A stretch of DNA of 64,000 bases from Dyadobacter sp. NIV53 (GTDB lineage: Bacteria; Bacteroidota; Bacteroidia; Cytophagales; Spirosomataceae), in contig NZ_CP081299.1 of the NCBI RefSeq assembly GCF_019711195.1, positions 7,523,605 through 7,587,604 of the forward strand, given 5' to 3'. The stretch's first letter is position 1. Each line of letters begins with the position of its first letter. The position numbers were made by a program, and so were the translations under genes. The notes below the pieces were generated by a model. It was not told where the DNA came from, searched no databases, and worked only from the letters and a program-made list of their open reading frames with translations. Shown here piece by piece: positions 48,301 through 58,100 of the stretch.

Positions 48301-48615
48301 TGAGAATATCAAAGTACCCCCGTTATCCGGAACTGTAATTGCATATGTCCCGTCCGTTGCAGATACGGTTCCTGTTGTTGTTCCTTTCAGTACGATACTT
48401 ACACCAGGTAGCTCCTGGCCTGCGTCGTCCAAAATTTTACCTTTTATGGATTTATCAATTGTCGCCGATATCTCAGTTTTTACCAGAACCGGGGCAGCAG
48501 AAATATGGGCAAAGGAAGCAGTACTTAGTGCAAGGCCGGCCATAACAATTGCCCACGAATTTTTAATGGGCTTGTTTTTTCCGGATTGCAATGATAATTG
48601 TTGAGATGGAATCAT
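45400..48615 (-). CDS. SusC/RagA-family TonB-linked outer-membrane transporter (first pair)
   Basis: 1071 residues. A signal segment (about 18-42) is followed by the carboxypeptidase-D-like domain 'IKGKILDDAGQELPGVSIVLKGT' region (56-130), the TonB box/SusC motif 'LTEVVVVGYGSQ' (near 135), the plug with 'PLYVIDGFPI' and 'ILKDAASTSLYGSRAANGVVLITT' regions, and a 22-strand barrel ending 'RTWTIGINLNF'. It imports oligosaccharides or peptides with energy from TonB. Its SusD partner follows. The leader before it is unusually long (about 500 bases) if the shared element at 49123-49166 is its promoter. Confidence 0.95.
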   Translation of the reverse strand: MIPSQQLSLQSGKNKPIKNSWAIVMAGLALSTASFAHISAAPVLVKTEISATIDKSIKGKILDDAGQELPGVSIVLKGTTTGTVSATDGTYAITVPDNGGTLIFSSVGYLSQEVAVGSRTNIDIKMETDSKALTEVVVVGYGSQLKKEITGSVQTVSSAEIKDMPVSQVTQKLQGRLAGVQINQTTGKPGQGMSVRIRGQVSVSAGSDPLYVIDGFPITGDISAMNPDEIDEITILKDAASTSLYGSRAANGVVLITTKKPKAGQTNISLNAYYGTQKVPDRGLVKMLTAQEFAQFKKEYYEDQNQPVPEVFANPADFANKDNNWYKALLRRAPIQSYNLTLTSNKENVSTSIVAGVFNQDGVVINNNYKRYSLRMNTEYTVNKKLKIGFNIAPQYVFDNTPRTDGDRGTGILFNALHTWPVMPIYDANGQLTKYNNFPGNTGNIFDYPNWVRAAKELVNETKTTKLLGNTYLQYQPIKGLSLRTSLNIELESTKFFFFNPSTATSNINVPVPTTAVSIRQALQNFSWLNENYATYNKSFGDHNFELLAGFTQQKYRQEYSRITANTYTDDRLPTIQGALNIDRSGGNTFNGINAWSLASYISRLTYNYKGKYLFSAAVRADGSSRFGANNRWGTFPSASVGWVISDEEFMKDNIRQVSFAKLRSSYGVIGNNNIGNYTQYALVNNTTNAVFGSTVATGANITSLANNNLGWETTKQFDLGLDLGLFNDRIQFIYDFYTKRTTNLLYSVQVPQESGFERYNDNIGEIKFWGHEFSLTTRNLTGALKWTTSANISINRNKVLELAPGIDRVYGDVNITQVGKPFGQFYGLVKDGYYDSAEELKNSPVVPGRSAIGVIKYKDINGDGVITNGGDQDDRTIIGNPFPKFTYGLTNNLSYGNFDLSITGSGSQGNQLYVTHLYSTANLDGVFNMVADVKDRFRVKNALDANGSPYAATVITPGKGKFGATNNGGNFTGLERDWASTQFLAKASFFTIKNVTLGYNVGIKSKYFKSARLYGSVQQLYVFTKYWGGPNPETSGQGDGNGNGGNLSQGRDFSNYPIPRTWTIGINLNF

Positions 48616-49122
48616 ATTTTTTTGGTTGGTTAAAAAATTTAAGGTCTTAGGAAAACGCCCGGGTCAGAACAGGTTTATGCTGACAGGGTACTAGATTTTA
48701 GGGTTATTTTCTGTGTTGCATAGTTGATTATTTTAGTGAATAATGAATTGTGTTGGGTTAGGAATAGTCAGTTTGAATTAATGGGTCAGGAATGTCAGTT
48801 TAAATCACTATATTATATAAGTCTTAAAATATATTTAATTATTCATATTTTTAACTAGTCGAGCTATTTCCGGTTGATAATTTAAAATTTCTTAAAATCG
48901 GTATGATTTGGTATAGTTAAACGAACGCTATTTGAATGATATCTCTTCCAGTATAATGCCAGATCTGAAACTACACTGAGAATAAAAGGGGTTTTCGTTA
49001 GATGAAGTAAAACAGATGTAAAGTCTACTTTTCCATAATGGTTATAATTTTAATAATTAGAGTGCAATTACTGAAAATGGCTTACCTGAAAAGGATAAGT
49101 TTTAATTACTATAATAATATTA

Positions 49123-49166
49123 TGCAATACTAAAATGATTGAAAGAAGGGACTGTCCTGCTCTGTC
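49123..49166 (-). promoter_or_regulatory. Shared bipartite promoter-like element, copy 2 (first SusCD operon)
   Basis: Reading on the minus strand: GACAGAGCAGGACAG (49152-49166), 19 bases, TAGTATTGCA (49123-49132). Predicted start of transcription is near 49115. The rest of 48616-49384 is AT-rich leader and terminator sequence without an open frame. Confidence 0.75.
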
Positions 49167-49331
49167 TGGTTTTAATCAATATTTAATAAGGAAGAGTTTT
49201 TAGGATTAAATCGTTATTGGGCGGATATATAAAATGTGTAATATTGATGTTGAAGATGCTCAAAATGACAGAAAATGCTGATTTATTGATAAAAATAAAT
49301 GAGTAAAATTTTGTATTTATTCAACAAAAAA

Positions 49332-49355
49332 CACCTGACAATTTGATGCCAGGTG
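49332..49355 (-). terminator. Terminator after the DUF1501 gene
   Basis: A 9-base-pair stem (49332-49340 with 49347-49355, one mismatch) followed on the minus strand by six T, 30 bases past the DUF1501 stop. Confidence 0.75.
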
Positions 49356-49384
49356 CAGGTAATCTTTACTTAATAATTAAATAT

Positions 49385-50812
49385 TTATGTTAATAAATCC
49401 ATTGCCGCCTTTCCTTTTCCGTCTGGCGTGGTATAGAACGGACGTTTTTCAACTTCATACTGAGTGTCTTCCGGAATCCCTAATGCATGGTAGATTGTCT
49501 GGTGGACCTGATCAATTTTGATCGGATTTTCTATTGTTTTGCACGGACGTTCGTCAGCTGTTTTACCATAAACAAACCCTTTTTTAATTCCACCACCAAA
49601 CATTAACATAGAGCCGGCATCAGTAAAATGACGGTGCATTCCGTAAAATTTCAGGTCAGATAAGATATCCGGCTGTTGTACCTGCTCCAATACTTTTGCA
49701 TCTGGTTTACCTTCCACCATCATATCCCGGCTGAATTCACTGGCCAATACAACCATGGTTCTGTCCAATAAACCTTGTTTGTCCAGGTCTTTAATGAGCT
49801 GTGCGATTGGCCCATCGATTTGTTTTTTCATTTCGATCAGACGGGTATAACCATTTTCGTGTGTATCCCATCCTTTAAATGGTTCGTATTCGGTAGTTAC
49901 ACTTATAAACCTGGCGCCCTGCTCGGTAAGACGACGGGCCAGTAAGCATCCCAAACCGAATTTTCCGGTATTGTATATATTGTAACTTTCCTTGGGTTCA
50001 GTACTCAGATCGAACGCTTTTGATTCAGGAGAATTAAGTAATGCGTAAGCCTGCTCCATGGAACGTTTGAGAGATTCGCGCTGATAGTCGCTGCCAAATT
50101 CTCCAACCGGACTGTTATTGATCAGTTCATTGTACAACTGATTTCTTCTTTCAAATCGTTTTGCATCCATCCCAACAGGTGGCCGTACACTATCTAAACC
50201 CTGGCTTGGATCAGGAATAAAAAACGGGCCGAATTCATTTCCGAGGAACCCGGCTGTATGAAAAGCTTTCAGTTCTTCTGCTTCGCCAACTGTGAAACGC
50301 TGGCCGATATCAATGAACGCAGGAATGACCGGGTTCTTTGGGCCCAGCTCTTTTGCAATCCAGGAACCCAGATGCGGAGCTGCCACAGTTTGCGGCGGTT
50401 CGTAACAGGTATGCCAGTGATACTGATGGCGCGAATGTAGAATATGACCCATATCGGCTGCCACATAAGATCGGATAAGCGTGCCTTTATCCAGCACATT
50501 TCCTATGGATTGCAGGCCGTCAGAAAAATGAATTCCATCCAATTTTGTCGGCATAGACTTGAAAGTACTCAGTACTCTATTGCCTTCCATATTCTTTTCA
50601 AATGGCGTATAAAGCTTCGGATCGAATGTTTCAGTGTGTGCCATTCCACCTGCCATCCATAATAAAATTACCGTATCAGCGGTCGATTCTGAACCTGAAA
50701 TGGTTTTACAACCTGATAAAAGACTTGATATTGGAGCGCCTGCTGCCAGCGCTGCCATGGTAGCAGCACTAGCTCTTTGCAGAAATTCTCTTCTATTCCA
50801 TTTGGTATTCAT
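49385..50812 (-). CDS. DUF1501-family exported protein (alkaline-phosphatase/sulfatase fold)
   Basis: 475 residues. A Tat signal 'NRREFLQRASAATMAALAAG' is followed by a Cys at 'LLSGCKT' that could be a lipobox. The fold starts at 'VILLWMAGGMAHTETFDPK' and continues with 'PTKLDGIHFSDGL', 'TTEYEPFKGWDTHENG' and 'MVVLASEFSRD', the DUF1501 pattern placed in the alkaline-phosphatase-like superfamily. These genes nearly always sit next to DUF1549/DUF1553 genes, as here; the enzyme activity is not established, but sulfate or phosphate-ester removal from glycans is a plausible guess. It is 178 bases downstream of the DUF1549 gene and in the same operon. Confidence 0.9.
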   Translation of the reverse strand: MNTKWNRREFLQRASAATMAALAAGAPISSLLSGCKTISGSESTADTVILLWMAGGMAHTETFDPKLYTPFEKNMEGNRVLSTFKSMPTKLDGIHFSDGLQSIGNVLDKGTLIRSYVAADMGHILHSRHQYHWHTCYEPPQTVAAPHLGSWIAKELGPKNPVIPAFIDIGQRFTVGEAEELKAFHTAGFLGNEFGPFFIPDPSQGLDSVRPPVGMDAKRFERRNQLYNELINNSPVGEFGSDYQRESLKRSMEQAYALLNSPESKAFDLSTEPKESYNIYNTGKFGLGCLLARRLTEQGARFISVTTEYEPFKGWDTHENGYTRLIEMKKQIDGPIAQLIKDLDKQGLLDRTMVVLASEFSRDMMVEGKPDAKVLEQVQQPDILSDLKFYGMHRHFTDAGSMLMFGGGIKKGFVYGKTADERPCKTIENPIKIDQVHQTIYHALGIPEDTQYEVEKRPFYTTPDGKGKAAMDLLT

Positions 50813-50860
50813 TTTATACGAAGTATTAAATGATTGATTTTAAATTAATTACAAAAAATA

Positions 50861-50918
50861 ACTTTCTATACTTTTTTTATTTATAAAAAATATAATTCAT
50901 ACATATAGTATAGAAAGT
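50861..50918 (-). terminator. Hairpin between the DUF1549 and DUF1501 genes
   Basis: A perfect 12-base-pair inverted repeat (50861-50872 with 50907-50918) with an AT-rich 34-base loop, followed on the minus strand by a T-rich run. It may act as an attenuator inside the operon, or as a terminator if DUF1501 has its own promoter. Confidence 0.55.
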
Positions 50919-50990
50919 ATAGTATTTACTATTTGTTATTAATGTACTATATTAGATACACTAATTAAAAGTTTAATTAATATTTTTCTT

Positions 50991-53351
50991 TTAATATATT
51001 AACTGAAACTCAGGTATCAGTGCCATTGCCCAAACCAGATCTTGGATTCCTTCCTCACTTGGTTTTGGCCCCAGAATTTTCTTAGCCACATCCAGTTCTT
51101 TTGGAAGTGGATTTCTGCCAAGTGCTCTCCGGTAAAGTTCCGTCACCAGCGAGTCGGAAGTTGGATATTTTGTCTTCCACTCTTTTGCACCACGTTTTAA
51201 TGTTTCTGTAAATTTGTTACCATTTGTAAGCTCTAGCGCCTGCAGCAAATTTGCCTGCGAAGTTCTGCTGGTACTTACGGTTTCTCTGTTCGGCCTTCCC
51301 AAAGATGTCAGGAAGGGATCATTTTTTACGAAGCCCGCTCTTGGAAAAGGCAGTTTGCTTTCCATCTTTTCAGGCAGTAACTTGAACACAACAGCAGAGT
51401 CGGCATACATTGGATTGAACGCGGAGCTGATGGCATCTGTAAATTGTTCAGCCGTAAGCCGACGGCGAATCATTCCTGTAAACTTATATGTATTGGCCAT
51501 GATGTCGTTGGCTTCTTTCACAGATGTGGACGGAAGCTGATACGTTTTAGAAGTGACGATTGTATAGATCAGTTTTTTCATGTCATAACCATTGGCAACA
51601 AAATCCGAGGCCAGGTAATCCAGCAGGTCTTCGCTCCATGGTACGTTGTCCATCATGTCAACAGGTTCCACTATTCCACGGCCAAGCAATTGAGCCCAGA
51701 TTCTGTTCACGGCAGTTCTGTAAAGTCGCCCGTCTTTTGGCTGAACCAAAAGGTCGGCCAGCTGGCGCAATCGTTTTTCTGTACTGGCATTAATACTGAT
51801 TTCACCAAGTTCGGGAAACAGAATTTTGGTGCCTGCAATTTTACCAGTTGGCTTATCGCAACGGTTAATTTCCAGTAATGTGTCAGCAAAAATATTTGCA
51901 AAAGCATAGGAATCCGCCAGTTTCCAATCGCTGATGAAACTATCATGGCAGGATGCACATTTTAAATTTAACCCAAGTAAAACCTGGGATACATTTTGCG
52001 CAGCCTGCATTTCGGTACGCTGACTGGAATTGATAGTTCCGCGCCATTTAATACCTTTTATAAAACCTTCAGATTGTTTGTTCGGACTGATCAGTTCTTT
52101 CACGAATCCGTTGTAAGGCTTATTTGTTTCAAGCGAAGTATAAAGCCATTTGGTAATATCAAACCGCCCGCCTGTAATATAACCGGTTCCTGAATAATCG
52201 TTACGCAGTGCATCATTCCAGAATGACATCCAGTGCTGTGCATAATCATCATTTCTGTTCAATAACTCTTTCGCCAGCAATTCGCGTTTGTCCGGCCGTG
52301 CATCTGCTACAAATGCTTCGATTTTTTCAGGCGGAGGAAGTAAGCCAATAATATCAAGGTAAACACGGCGAATATATACGCGATCATTTACCACAGGCTT
52401 CCATGCAATTTTGTTCTTTTGGAAATACACATTTACAAACCTGTCAACTGGTTGCACGATATTACCGGTTGGCGCTGGCAACGCTGGCATACGTGGTTCA
52501 AGTGCAGCGACACGGTAAATACTTTTTTGTTTTCCATCCGGCCATAGTGCTCCTTTTTCAATCCAGAACCTGAGTAATTTAATTTCCCGTTCTGTAAGCC
52601 TTTTGCCTTTTGTGGGCATTGCATCTTTATCACTTTTTGGCAAAGAAATTCTTCTGATCAATTCACTTTTGTCCGGATAGTTCGGAATTACAACTACTCC
52701 GTCTTCACCACCTTTCATAATGGCCTCTTTGCTGTCCAGTCTCAGGTCGCCTTTTATCTTGGTTTCGCTGTGGCAACTATAACAATTATGCGCCAGGATT
52801 GTACGCACTTCCACATTCAGGTTTTGAACCTGCTCCGGATTCAAAGCGCCAGTATTTGTAAGCACAAAATCCGGTTCATCGGATCCGGTTGGTTCAACAG
52901 GTTCAGATGAAGACGGTAACACGCTTGACAAATAATCATCGCCATGTGTTAGCATAGCTCCGTAATGCCCTGCCAAAGAAACGCCGCAAACAGTGGTAAG
53001 CAATAAGGAACGGTATAAACTTCTACTATTAAAACGCAAGGAGAACGTGGCTAAAACTGCCAAAGTCATTGTAGCAATCCCAGCCCAGCGGTGTATTTCC
53101 AGATTTGGGCCGGCAGCTTCTTCCTGATTGGCAAGCATCCATCCAAAAATGACGGCAAACACAGCACTTAATGCGCCAATCCAGGTAAGTATATTTGTTG
53201 CTTCACGCAGCCTGGTAGATTTGCGTTTCCAGTCGGTTAGTTCAAGGATGAGTGCGACGCATAAAAGTCCAATAGGAAAATGAACCAGCAATGGATGTAA
53301 TCTTCCTAAAAATTGCCAGAGCCAAAAGGTTTCGGTTGCTTCAAGTAACAC
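50991..53351 (-). CDS. DUF2231 - cytochrome c (PSCyt1) - DUF1549 - DUF1553 multidomain membrane protein
   Basis: 786 residues from GTG 53351. The longer reading from TTG 53402 would begin upstream of the predicted transcription start. Four membrane helices of a DUF2231-like domain ('LGRLHPLLVHFPIGLL') fill residues 10-140. A cytochrome c motif 'CYSCH' is near 190. DUF1549 follows ('RVYLDIIGLLPPPEKIEAFVAD') with a second CxxCH as 'CASCHD', then DUF1553 ('YRTAVNRIWAQLLGRGIVEPVDMM', 'RRLTAEQFTDAISSAF'). Proteins of this kind are common in Planctomycetes and present in Cytophagales. A role in periplasmic electron transfer coupled to glycan or sulfated-glycan breakdown is inferred from partners only. 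Confidence 0.85.
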   Translation of the reverse strand: MLLEATETFWLWQFLGRLHPLLVHFPIGLLCVALILELTDWKRKSTRLREATNILTWIGALSAVFAVIFGWMLANQEEAAGPNLEIHRWAGIATMTLAVLATFSLRFNSRSLYRSLLLTTVCGVSLAGHYGAMLTHGDDYLSSVLPSSSEPVEPTGSDEPDFVLTNTGALNPEQVQNLNVEVRTILAHNCYSCHSETKIKGDLRLDSKEAIMKGGEDGVVVIPNYPDKSELIRRISLPKSDKDAMPTKGKRLTEREIKLLRFWIEKGALWPDGKQKSIYRVAALEPRMPALPAPTGNIVQPVDRFVNVYFQKNKIAWKPVVNDRVYIRRVYLDIIGLLPPPEKIEAFVADARPDKRELLAKELLNRNDDYAQHWMSFWNDALRNDYSGTGYITGGRFDITKWLYTSLETNKPYNGFVKELISPNKQSEGFIKGIKWRGTINSSQRTEMQAAQNVSQVLLGLNLKCASCHDSFISDWKLADSYAFANIFADTLLEINRCDKPTGKIAGTKILFPELGEISINASTEKRLRQLADLLVQPKDGRLYRTAVNRIWAQLLGRGIVEPVDMMDNVPWSEDLLDYLASDFVANGYDMKKLIYTIVTSKTYQLPSTSVKEANDIMANTYKFTGMIRRRLTAEQFTDAISSAFNPMYADSAVVFKLLPEKMESKLPFPRAGFVKNDPFLTSLGRPNRETVSTSRTSQANLLQALELTNGNKFTETLKRGAKEWKTKYPTSDSLVTELYRRALGRNPLPKELDVAKKILGPKPSEEGIQDLVWAMALIPEFQLIY

Positions 53352-53404
53352 AATGAAAAAGATTAGTGGTTTAGGAATGTTGCGTATAACTTCTAAAAAC
53401 AAGA

Positions 53405-53448
53405 TACAATACTATAAGTAATAAGACTGATTGCTGTCCTGTTCTGTC
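53405..53448 (-). promoter_or_regulatory. Shared bipartite promoter-like element, copy 3 (DUF1549/DUF1501 operon)
   Basis: Reading on the minus strand: GACAGAACAGGACAG (53434-53448), 19 bases, TAGTATTGTA (53405-53414). Predicted start near 53398, only about 47 bases before the GTG start at 53351. Confidence 0.75.
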
Positions 53449-53581
53449 TTGGCTAAAATTATACCGGATAAAGTGGTAACAGGTAAATTTTAGTAAAAAC
53501 AATTTGTAACCGTTTTATTCACAGAAGGTTAATACCCGTTTCAATATTATTATAACAAATTTTGTCCATAAATAATTTAAC

Positions 53582-53623
53582 TTTTAAGGAGAAACACACA
53601 ATTTACAGTGTTTCTCCTTAAAA
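53582..53623 (-). terminator. Terminator after the second SusD gene
   Basis: A perfect 16-base-pair stem (53582-53597 with 53608-53623) with a 10-base loop and a TTTT/AAAA base, 33 bases past the SusD stop. Confidence 0.85.
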
Positions 53624-53655
53624 GACTGCCTGTTTTGTAACTCTGATTAACTAAT

Positions 53656-55170
53656 TCAATATCCTGGATTTTGTACCAGTTTTGCATTAATCAGAATTTG
53701 CGGAGCTGGAAGCGGAAGATAATATTCAAATTCTGAAAAAACGTAATCAGTTGAATTAAACGGTACATTTCCCCTTGCAATGGTTGGTTTTGCTTTTTCA
53801 CGAGCTCCATGTGCATTCATGAAAGTGGCCCATTGTGCTGGAGTCATTGTTCTTTTTAAATCAAACCATCTGTGATTTTCAAATGCCAGCTCAATCCTTC
53901 TTTCTTTTAATACTGCCGTTCTGAAAGTTACTTTATCCAATCCCGTCAGATCGGTCAAACCGGCACGTTTACGAATTTGGTTGAGATAACCCAATGCTTC
54001 GGCCGTCGGGCCGGATACTTCGTTAATTGATTCGGCAAGCATCAGCAGTACATCAGCATAACGTAAAACCGGCCAGTTGGTATTAGTACGGTTGACAATC
54101 GTATGCGGGTAATTGTATTTGTTTACATAAGTTACCGGGTAATAAACGCCATCCAGAGTAAAACCTGTTCTTAAAGATATGTCTTTTCTCAGATCGCCTT
54201 TTTCATAAGCTTCGATCATATCATTCGTTGGCGCATTTCTCCCTCCGTTTGATCCGGCCGCATAACCTGTTACGGCCCCTTTTGAAACCCGCGGAGCAAA
54301 AACGTATTCAAAATTACTTTGTTCACCCAGGTCATTGTCACCCTGATATTGTATTTCAAACAAAGATTCGACACCGTTCTTTTTTGCTGGAGAAGGGTCA
54401 AAATTGTCTGCATAGTTTGCATTCAATGAATATCCCAGTGTTGTTACTTCTTTTAACGTCGTTACAGCTTCAGGATATCTTTTATTGGTAAGATATACTT
54501 TGCCAAGCAAACCCAGAGCCGCTCCTTTCGTAACTCTTCCTTTGTCTCCTGCATTGGTATAAGCAGCTGGTAATAAGGAAACGGCTTCTTTCAAATCAGC
54601 TTCTATTAATGCCCATACATCTGCCTGAGGAGAACGCACGAGATCAAAAGCCGGGTCAGGCGTTTCCAGTGTAGAGGTAACCAGTACAACATCGCCAAAA
54701 TACTGAACCAGATTAAAATAGAGATAAGCTCTTAAAAATTTCAACTGACCTTGTATTTCCTTCCTTGGAGCATCGTCAATTGTGGCATCAACCATTTTCT
54801 CTAAGGTAAGATTGAGATTATACAAAGAAGAATAGTAGTTATTCCAAACTGTATTGATCTCACCATTTCCGGAGTTGATAGTTGAAAATTCAAAAGCTTC
54901 CCATCCACCTGCACCACCCCGGTCAGAAGGATTCAGATCGACAGTGGTATTGTCTGTCTGAAACTCACCGAATAAATAGGCCTGATTGGTAATGGTTTGA
55001 ATTGATCCGTAAACTCCGTTCAAAGCCTGCTTAACCTGGGCTTCATTTTCATAAAAAAGGTCAACGCCTACTTTTGTCGGGTCCGTTTGATCAAGGAAAT
55101 TTTCATTACAGGATGATTGGAACAAACCCAGAACAACAAGACAGATAACGGTTATATTTTTCATTTTCAT
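53656..55170 (-). CDS. SusD-family outer-membrane glycan-binding lipoprotein (second pair)
   Basis: 504 residues with a lipoprotein signal (cleavage before Cys in 'GLFQSSCNENFLD'). Family features: 'FLRAYLYFNLVQYFGDVVLV', 'GAALGLLGKVYLTNKRYPEA', 'NWPVLRYADVLLMLAESINE' and 'RRIELAFENHRWFDLKR'. The start codon is 4 bases from the SusC stop, so the pair is translationally coupled. Unlike the first pair, the frame is intact. Confidence 0.95.
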   Translation of the reverse strand: MKMKNITVICLVVLGLFQSSCNENFLDQTDPTKVGVDLFYENEAQVKQALNGVYGSIQTITNQAYLFGEFQTDNTTVDLNPSDRGGAGGWEAFEFSTINSGNGEINTVWNNYYSSLYNLNLTLEKMVDATIDDAPRKEIQGQLKFLRAYLYFNLVQYFGDVVLVTSTLETPDPAFDLVRSPQADVWALIEADLKEAVSLLPAAYTNAGDKGRVTKGAALGLLGKVYLTNKRYPEAVTTLKEVTTLGYSLNANYADNFDPSPAKKNGVESLFEIQYQGDNDLGEQSNFEYVFAPRVSKGAVTGYAAGSNGGRNAPTNDMIEAYEKGDLRKDISLRTGFTLDGVYYPVTYVNKYNYPHTIVNRTNTNWPVLRYADVLLMLAESINEVSGPTAEALGYLNQIRKRAGLTDLTGLDKVTFRTAVLKERRIELAFENHRWFDLKRTMTPAQWATFMNAHGAREKAKPTIARGNVPFNSTDYVFSEFEYYLPLPAPQILINAKLVQNPGY

Positions 55171-55174
55171 ATTT

Positions 55175-58100
55175 TTAGAAGTTAACTTTTATACCTGCCG
55201 AGAATGTTCTGGGAATCGGATATGACTCATCATCATTATTCAACTCTGTTCCACCTCTTACGCCTGCATCAGGATTACTGCCAGGATACTTGGTTACCAG
55301 CAGCAGGTTAGCGGCATTAATGAAAATTCTGGCATCCGACAAAATTCCTTCCAGTTTAGGAAGTGTATATCCAATCGTTACATTCTTCACCCACATATGT
55401 GTTCCGTCATAAACGTAACGTTCGCTGCTCTCTCTTGACCATTTGAAATAATCTGTTCCGCCCTGTGAATGTTTGTCGTTAGGATTTGGTCCGGGATTTT
55501 CAGGAGATCTCCATCTGTCTTTGGCTTTTTCCAGTACGTTGAATACGCCATCCATATTCATTGTGGAAGCTTCTATATTCCGGTAAATATCGAATTTGTA
55601 CGCACCCATCAACAGCACACTTACATCAAATCTTTTGTAATCCGCACCTACGGTCCAGGCCCAGTTGAATTTAGGATTTGGGTTGCCAATCTCTGTCATG
55701 TCTTTGGTATCATAAGAAACGATTCCGTCGGGTCCGCCATTGGCCGCTCCATGTAAATCCGCAAATTTCATTGCACCGGGAATTGCTCCGTCCTGTGTCG
55801 GGGAAGCTAGGATCTCTTCTTTTGTGTTAAATATTCCCAACTTGCGATATCCGAATATCATTCCTATGGGCCTGCCAACCTGCTGGATATTATATCCACC
55901 ATATTGACTTCCCTGTAATATGAAATCATTATTTCCTCTGATGGCAAGTACTTTATTTCTGTTGAACGTAATGTTACCGTTGGTTCTGAAATTAACCTGA
56001 CCCACCTTAATACGATAATTGATAGCTACTTCAACTCCCTGATTCTGAACTTTACCCAGGTTTTTTAGGGTTGTGGTAAACCCCGATACCGCTGGTATGT
56101 TGTAACCAAGTAACATATCATCGGTAATCTTCTTGTAATATTCTACCGTAAAAACCAGTCTGTTATTAAATGTTGCCAGGTCAAACCCAATATCTAGCTG
56201 ATTTGATTTTTCCCATGTTAAATCAGAATTTGCAAAACGGGTAACAGTTTTTCCTGGAGCCAGTGTATTATTAAAAACATAATTGTTTAAACCTAAAAAA
56301 GCCAAACTAGCGTAATTTCCATCGTCCGTAATATTCTGATTAATGTTGAAGTTATTATTGGCACTCACAGAATAACTGTTATTACCTGTTTTTCCCCAGC
56401 TTGCTCTAAATTTTAAATCAGTGAGCCAGTTAGCTTTTGGCATAAAAGATTCTTCCGATATTCTCCAGCCAACAGAGGCCGCAGGAAAATTTCCAAACTG
56501 ATGCCCCTCACTAAACCTGGAACTGCCTTCACGCCGCATTGTTGCCGAAAGCAGGTATTTATCCTTGAAGGAATAATTCAAACGGGCTACATAAGCTAGC
56601 ATGGTCCATTTTCTTTCAATAGAATTAGAAGAGCGAATGGTTGCATTGCCAAGATACGGAGCCAGGTCATCCGGAAAAGTATTGCCGGCTCCATAAAGTC
56701 CTTTAACCGTTTCCTGCTGGGCTGTATAACCAAGAAGCGCGTCGAAATGATGATTTTCACCAAAATTCTTGTTATAAGTAAGGAGCTGATCCGCGGAATA
56801 ATTTCTTAACTCTTCTGAGTCATCACGTTCTGTAGCAATTCTCGGTGGTGCTCCTGCACTTCCGGTTGCTATGGTGAGCCCGATAGTAGAAGGAGAAAAT
56901 TCCTTATAATTGTTATAATTGATCTTGGCGTTAAGGGATGACCGGAATTTAAATCCTTTGCCGATATCAAATTCTACATATCCGTTTGCCAGTACGTCGG
57001 CAATGTTACGATTGCGTTTGAAGTTTTTTAATACAAATAATGGATTTGGAAAACCGAAAATATCTCCAACACCATTATAATAAGGGATTAGCTCCCCTTT
57101 TTCATCGTAAGCCGGATAGCGCGGATCACTGATCAGTGTTAATCCGACAATGGCATTTCGTCCGTCAGTCTGGGCAAGGTTTGATTTAGAATAACTTCCG
57201 GCGATGTTCATACCCATAGAAATTACTTTATTAACCTGTCCTGCCAAATTTGTTCTTACAGATGCTCGGTCGTAGCCAGTATATTGAAGAGATCCGTCTT
57301 CTTTATAATAACCAACTGAAACCACAGATTTGATCGGCCCTTTTCCCGATGATAGTGTCACGTTTACATCCTTATAAGGGGCATTGTTATGTAGAATAAG
57401 ATCGAACCAATTAGTTGAATATTTGGTAGCTGATGGATTGCGGAAATCAATTGGTATTTCTTCCTCGGTTGGATCCCTGTGAGTAGTATTGCTTTCCTGA
57501 ATTTTAAATCTGCCAATAAAAACTTCCCTTTTAAACTGCGCAAAATCAGGTCCGTTCAAAACATGTGTTTTTCTTGAATCAGGTACATTCTGAATACCAT
57601 AATCTACCGAAACATTTAAACTTGTTTTCCCTTCCTTGGCACCTTTGGTTGTAATCAATACCACACCATTTGATCCTCGCGCTCCGTAAATTGCTGTTGA
57701 AGCAGCATCTTTCAAAATAGAAATTGTTTCAATATCATTGGGATTTAAGTTCTGCCCCACAGAAATACCAACCGGAAATCCATCTATTACATAAAGCGGA
57801 TCACTGCCTGCTCCAAGTGAACTAATACCTCTGACTTTAACTTCGAACTGCTGGCCCGGCGTGCCGCTTTTTTGTTTTATAATTACACCCGGAGCCTGAC
57901 CCTGTAGCATCCTGGTTACGTTGGATTTTGGTACTTCTCCAATATCATCCATATTGATAACAGAAACTGCCGATGTTATATCTCGTTTTCGTTGGGTACC
58001 ATACCCTACTACTACTACTTCTTCAAGTGCCTTATTATCAACTAAAAGCTGAATATCTAACGTTGTTTGATTTCCTATCGTTGATTCTTTTGGTAAATAT

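Noticed and set aside
48650..48700. A partial match to the GACAG-type box on the plus strand near 48660
   Set aside because: It lacks the second half of the box and the -7-like partner at 19 bases, and it points away from the gene.
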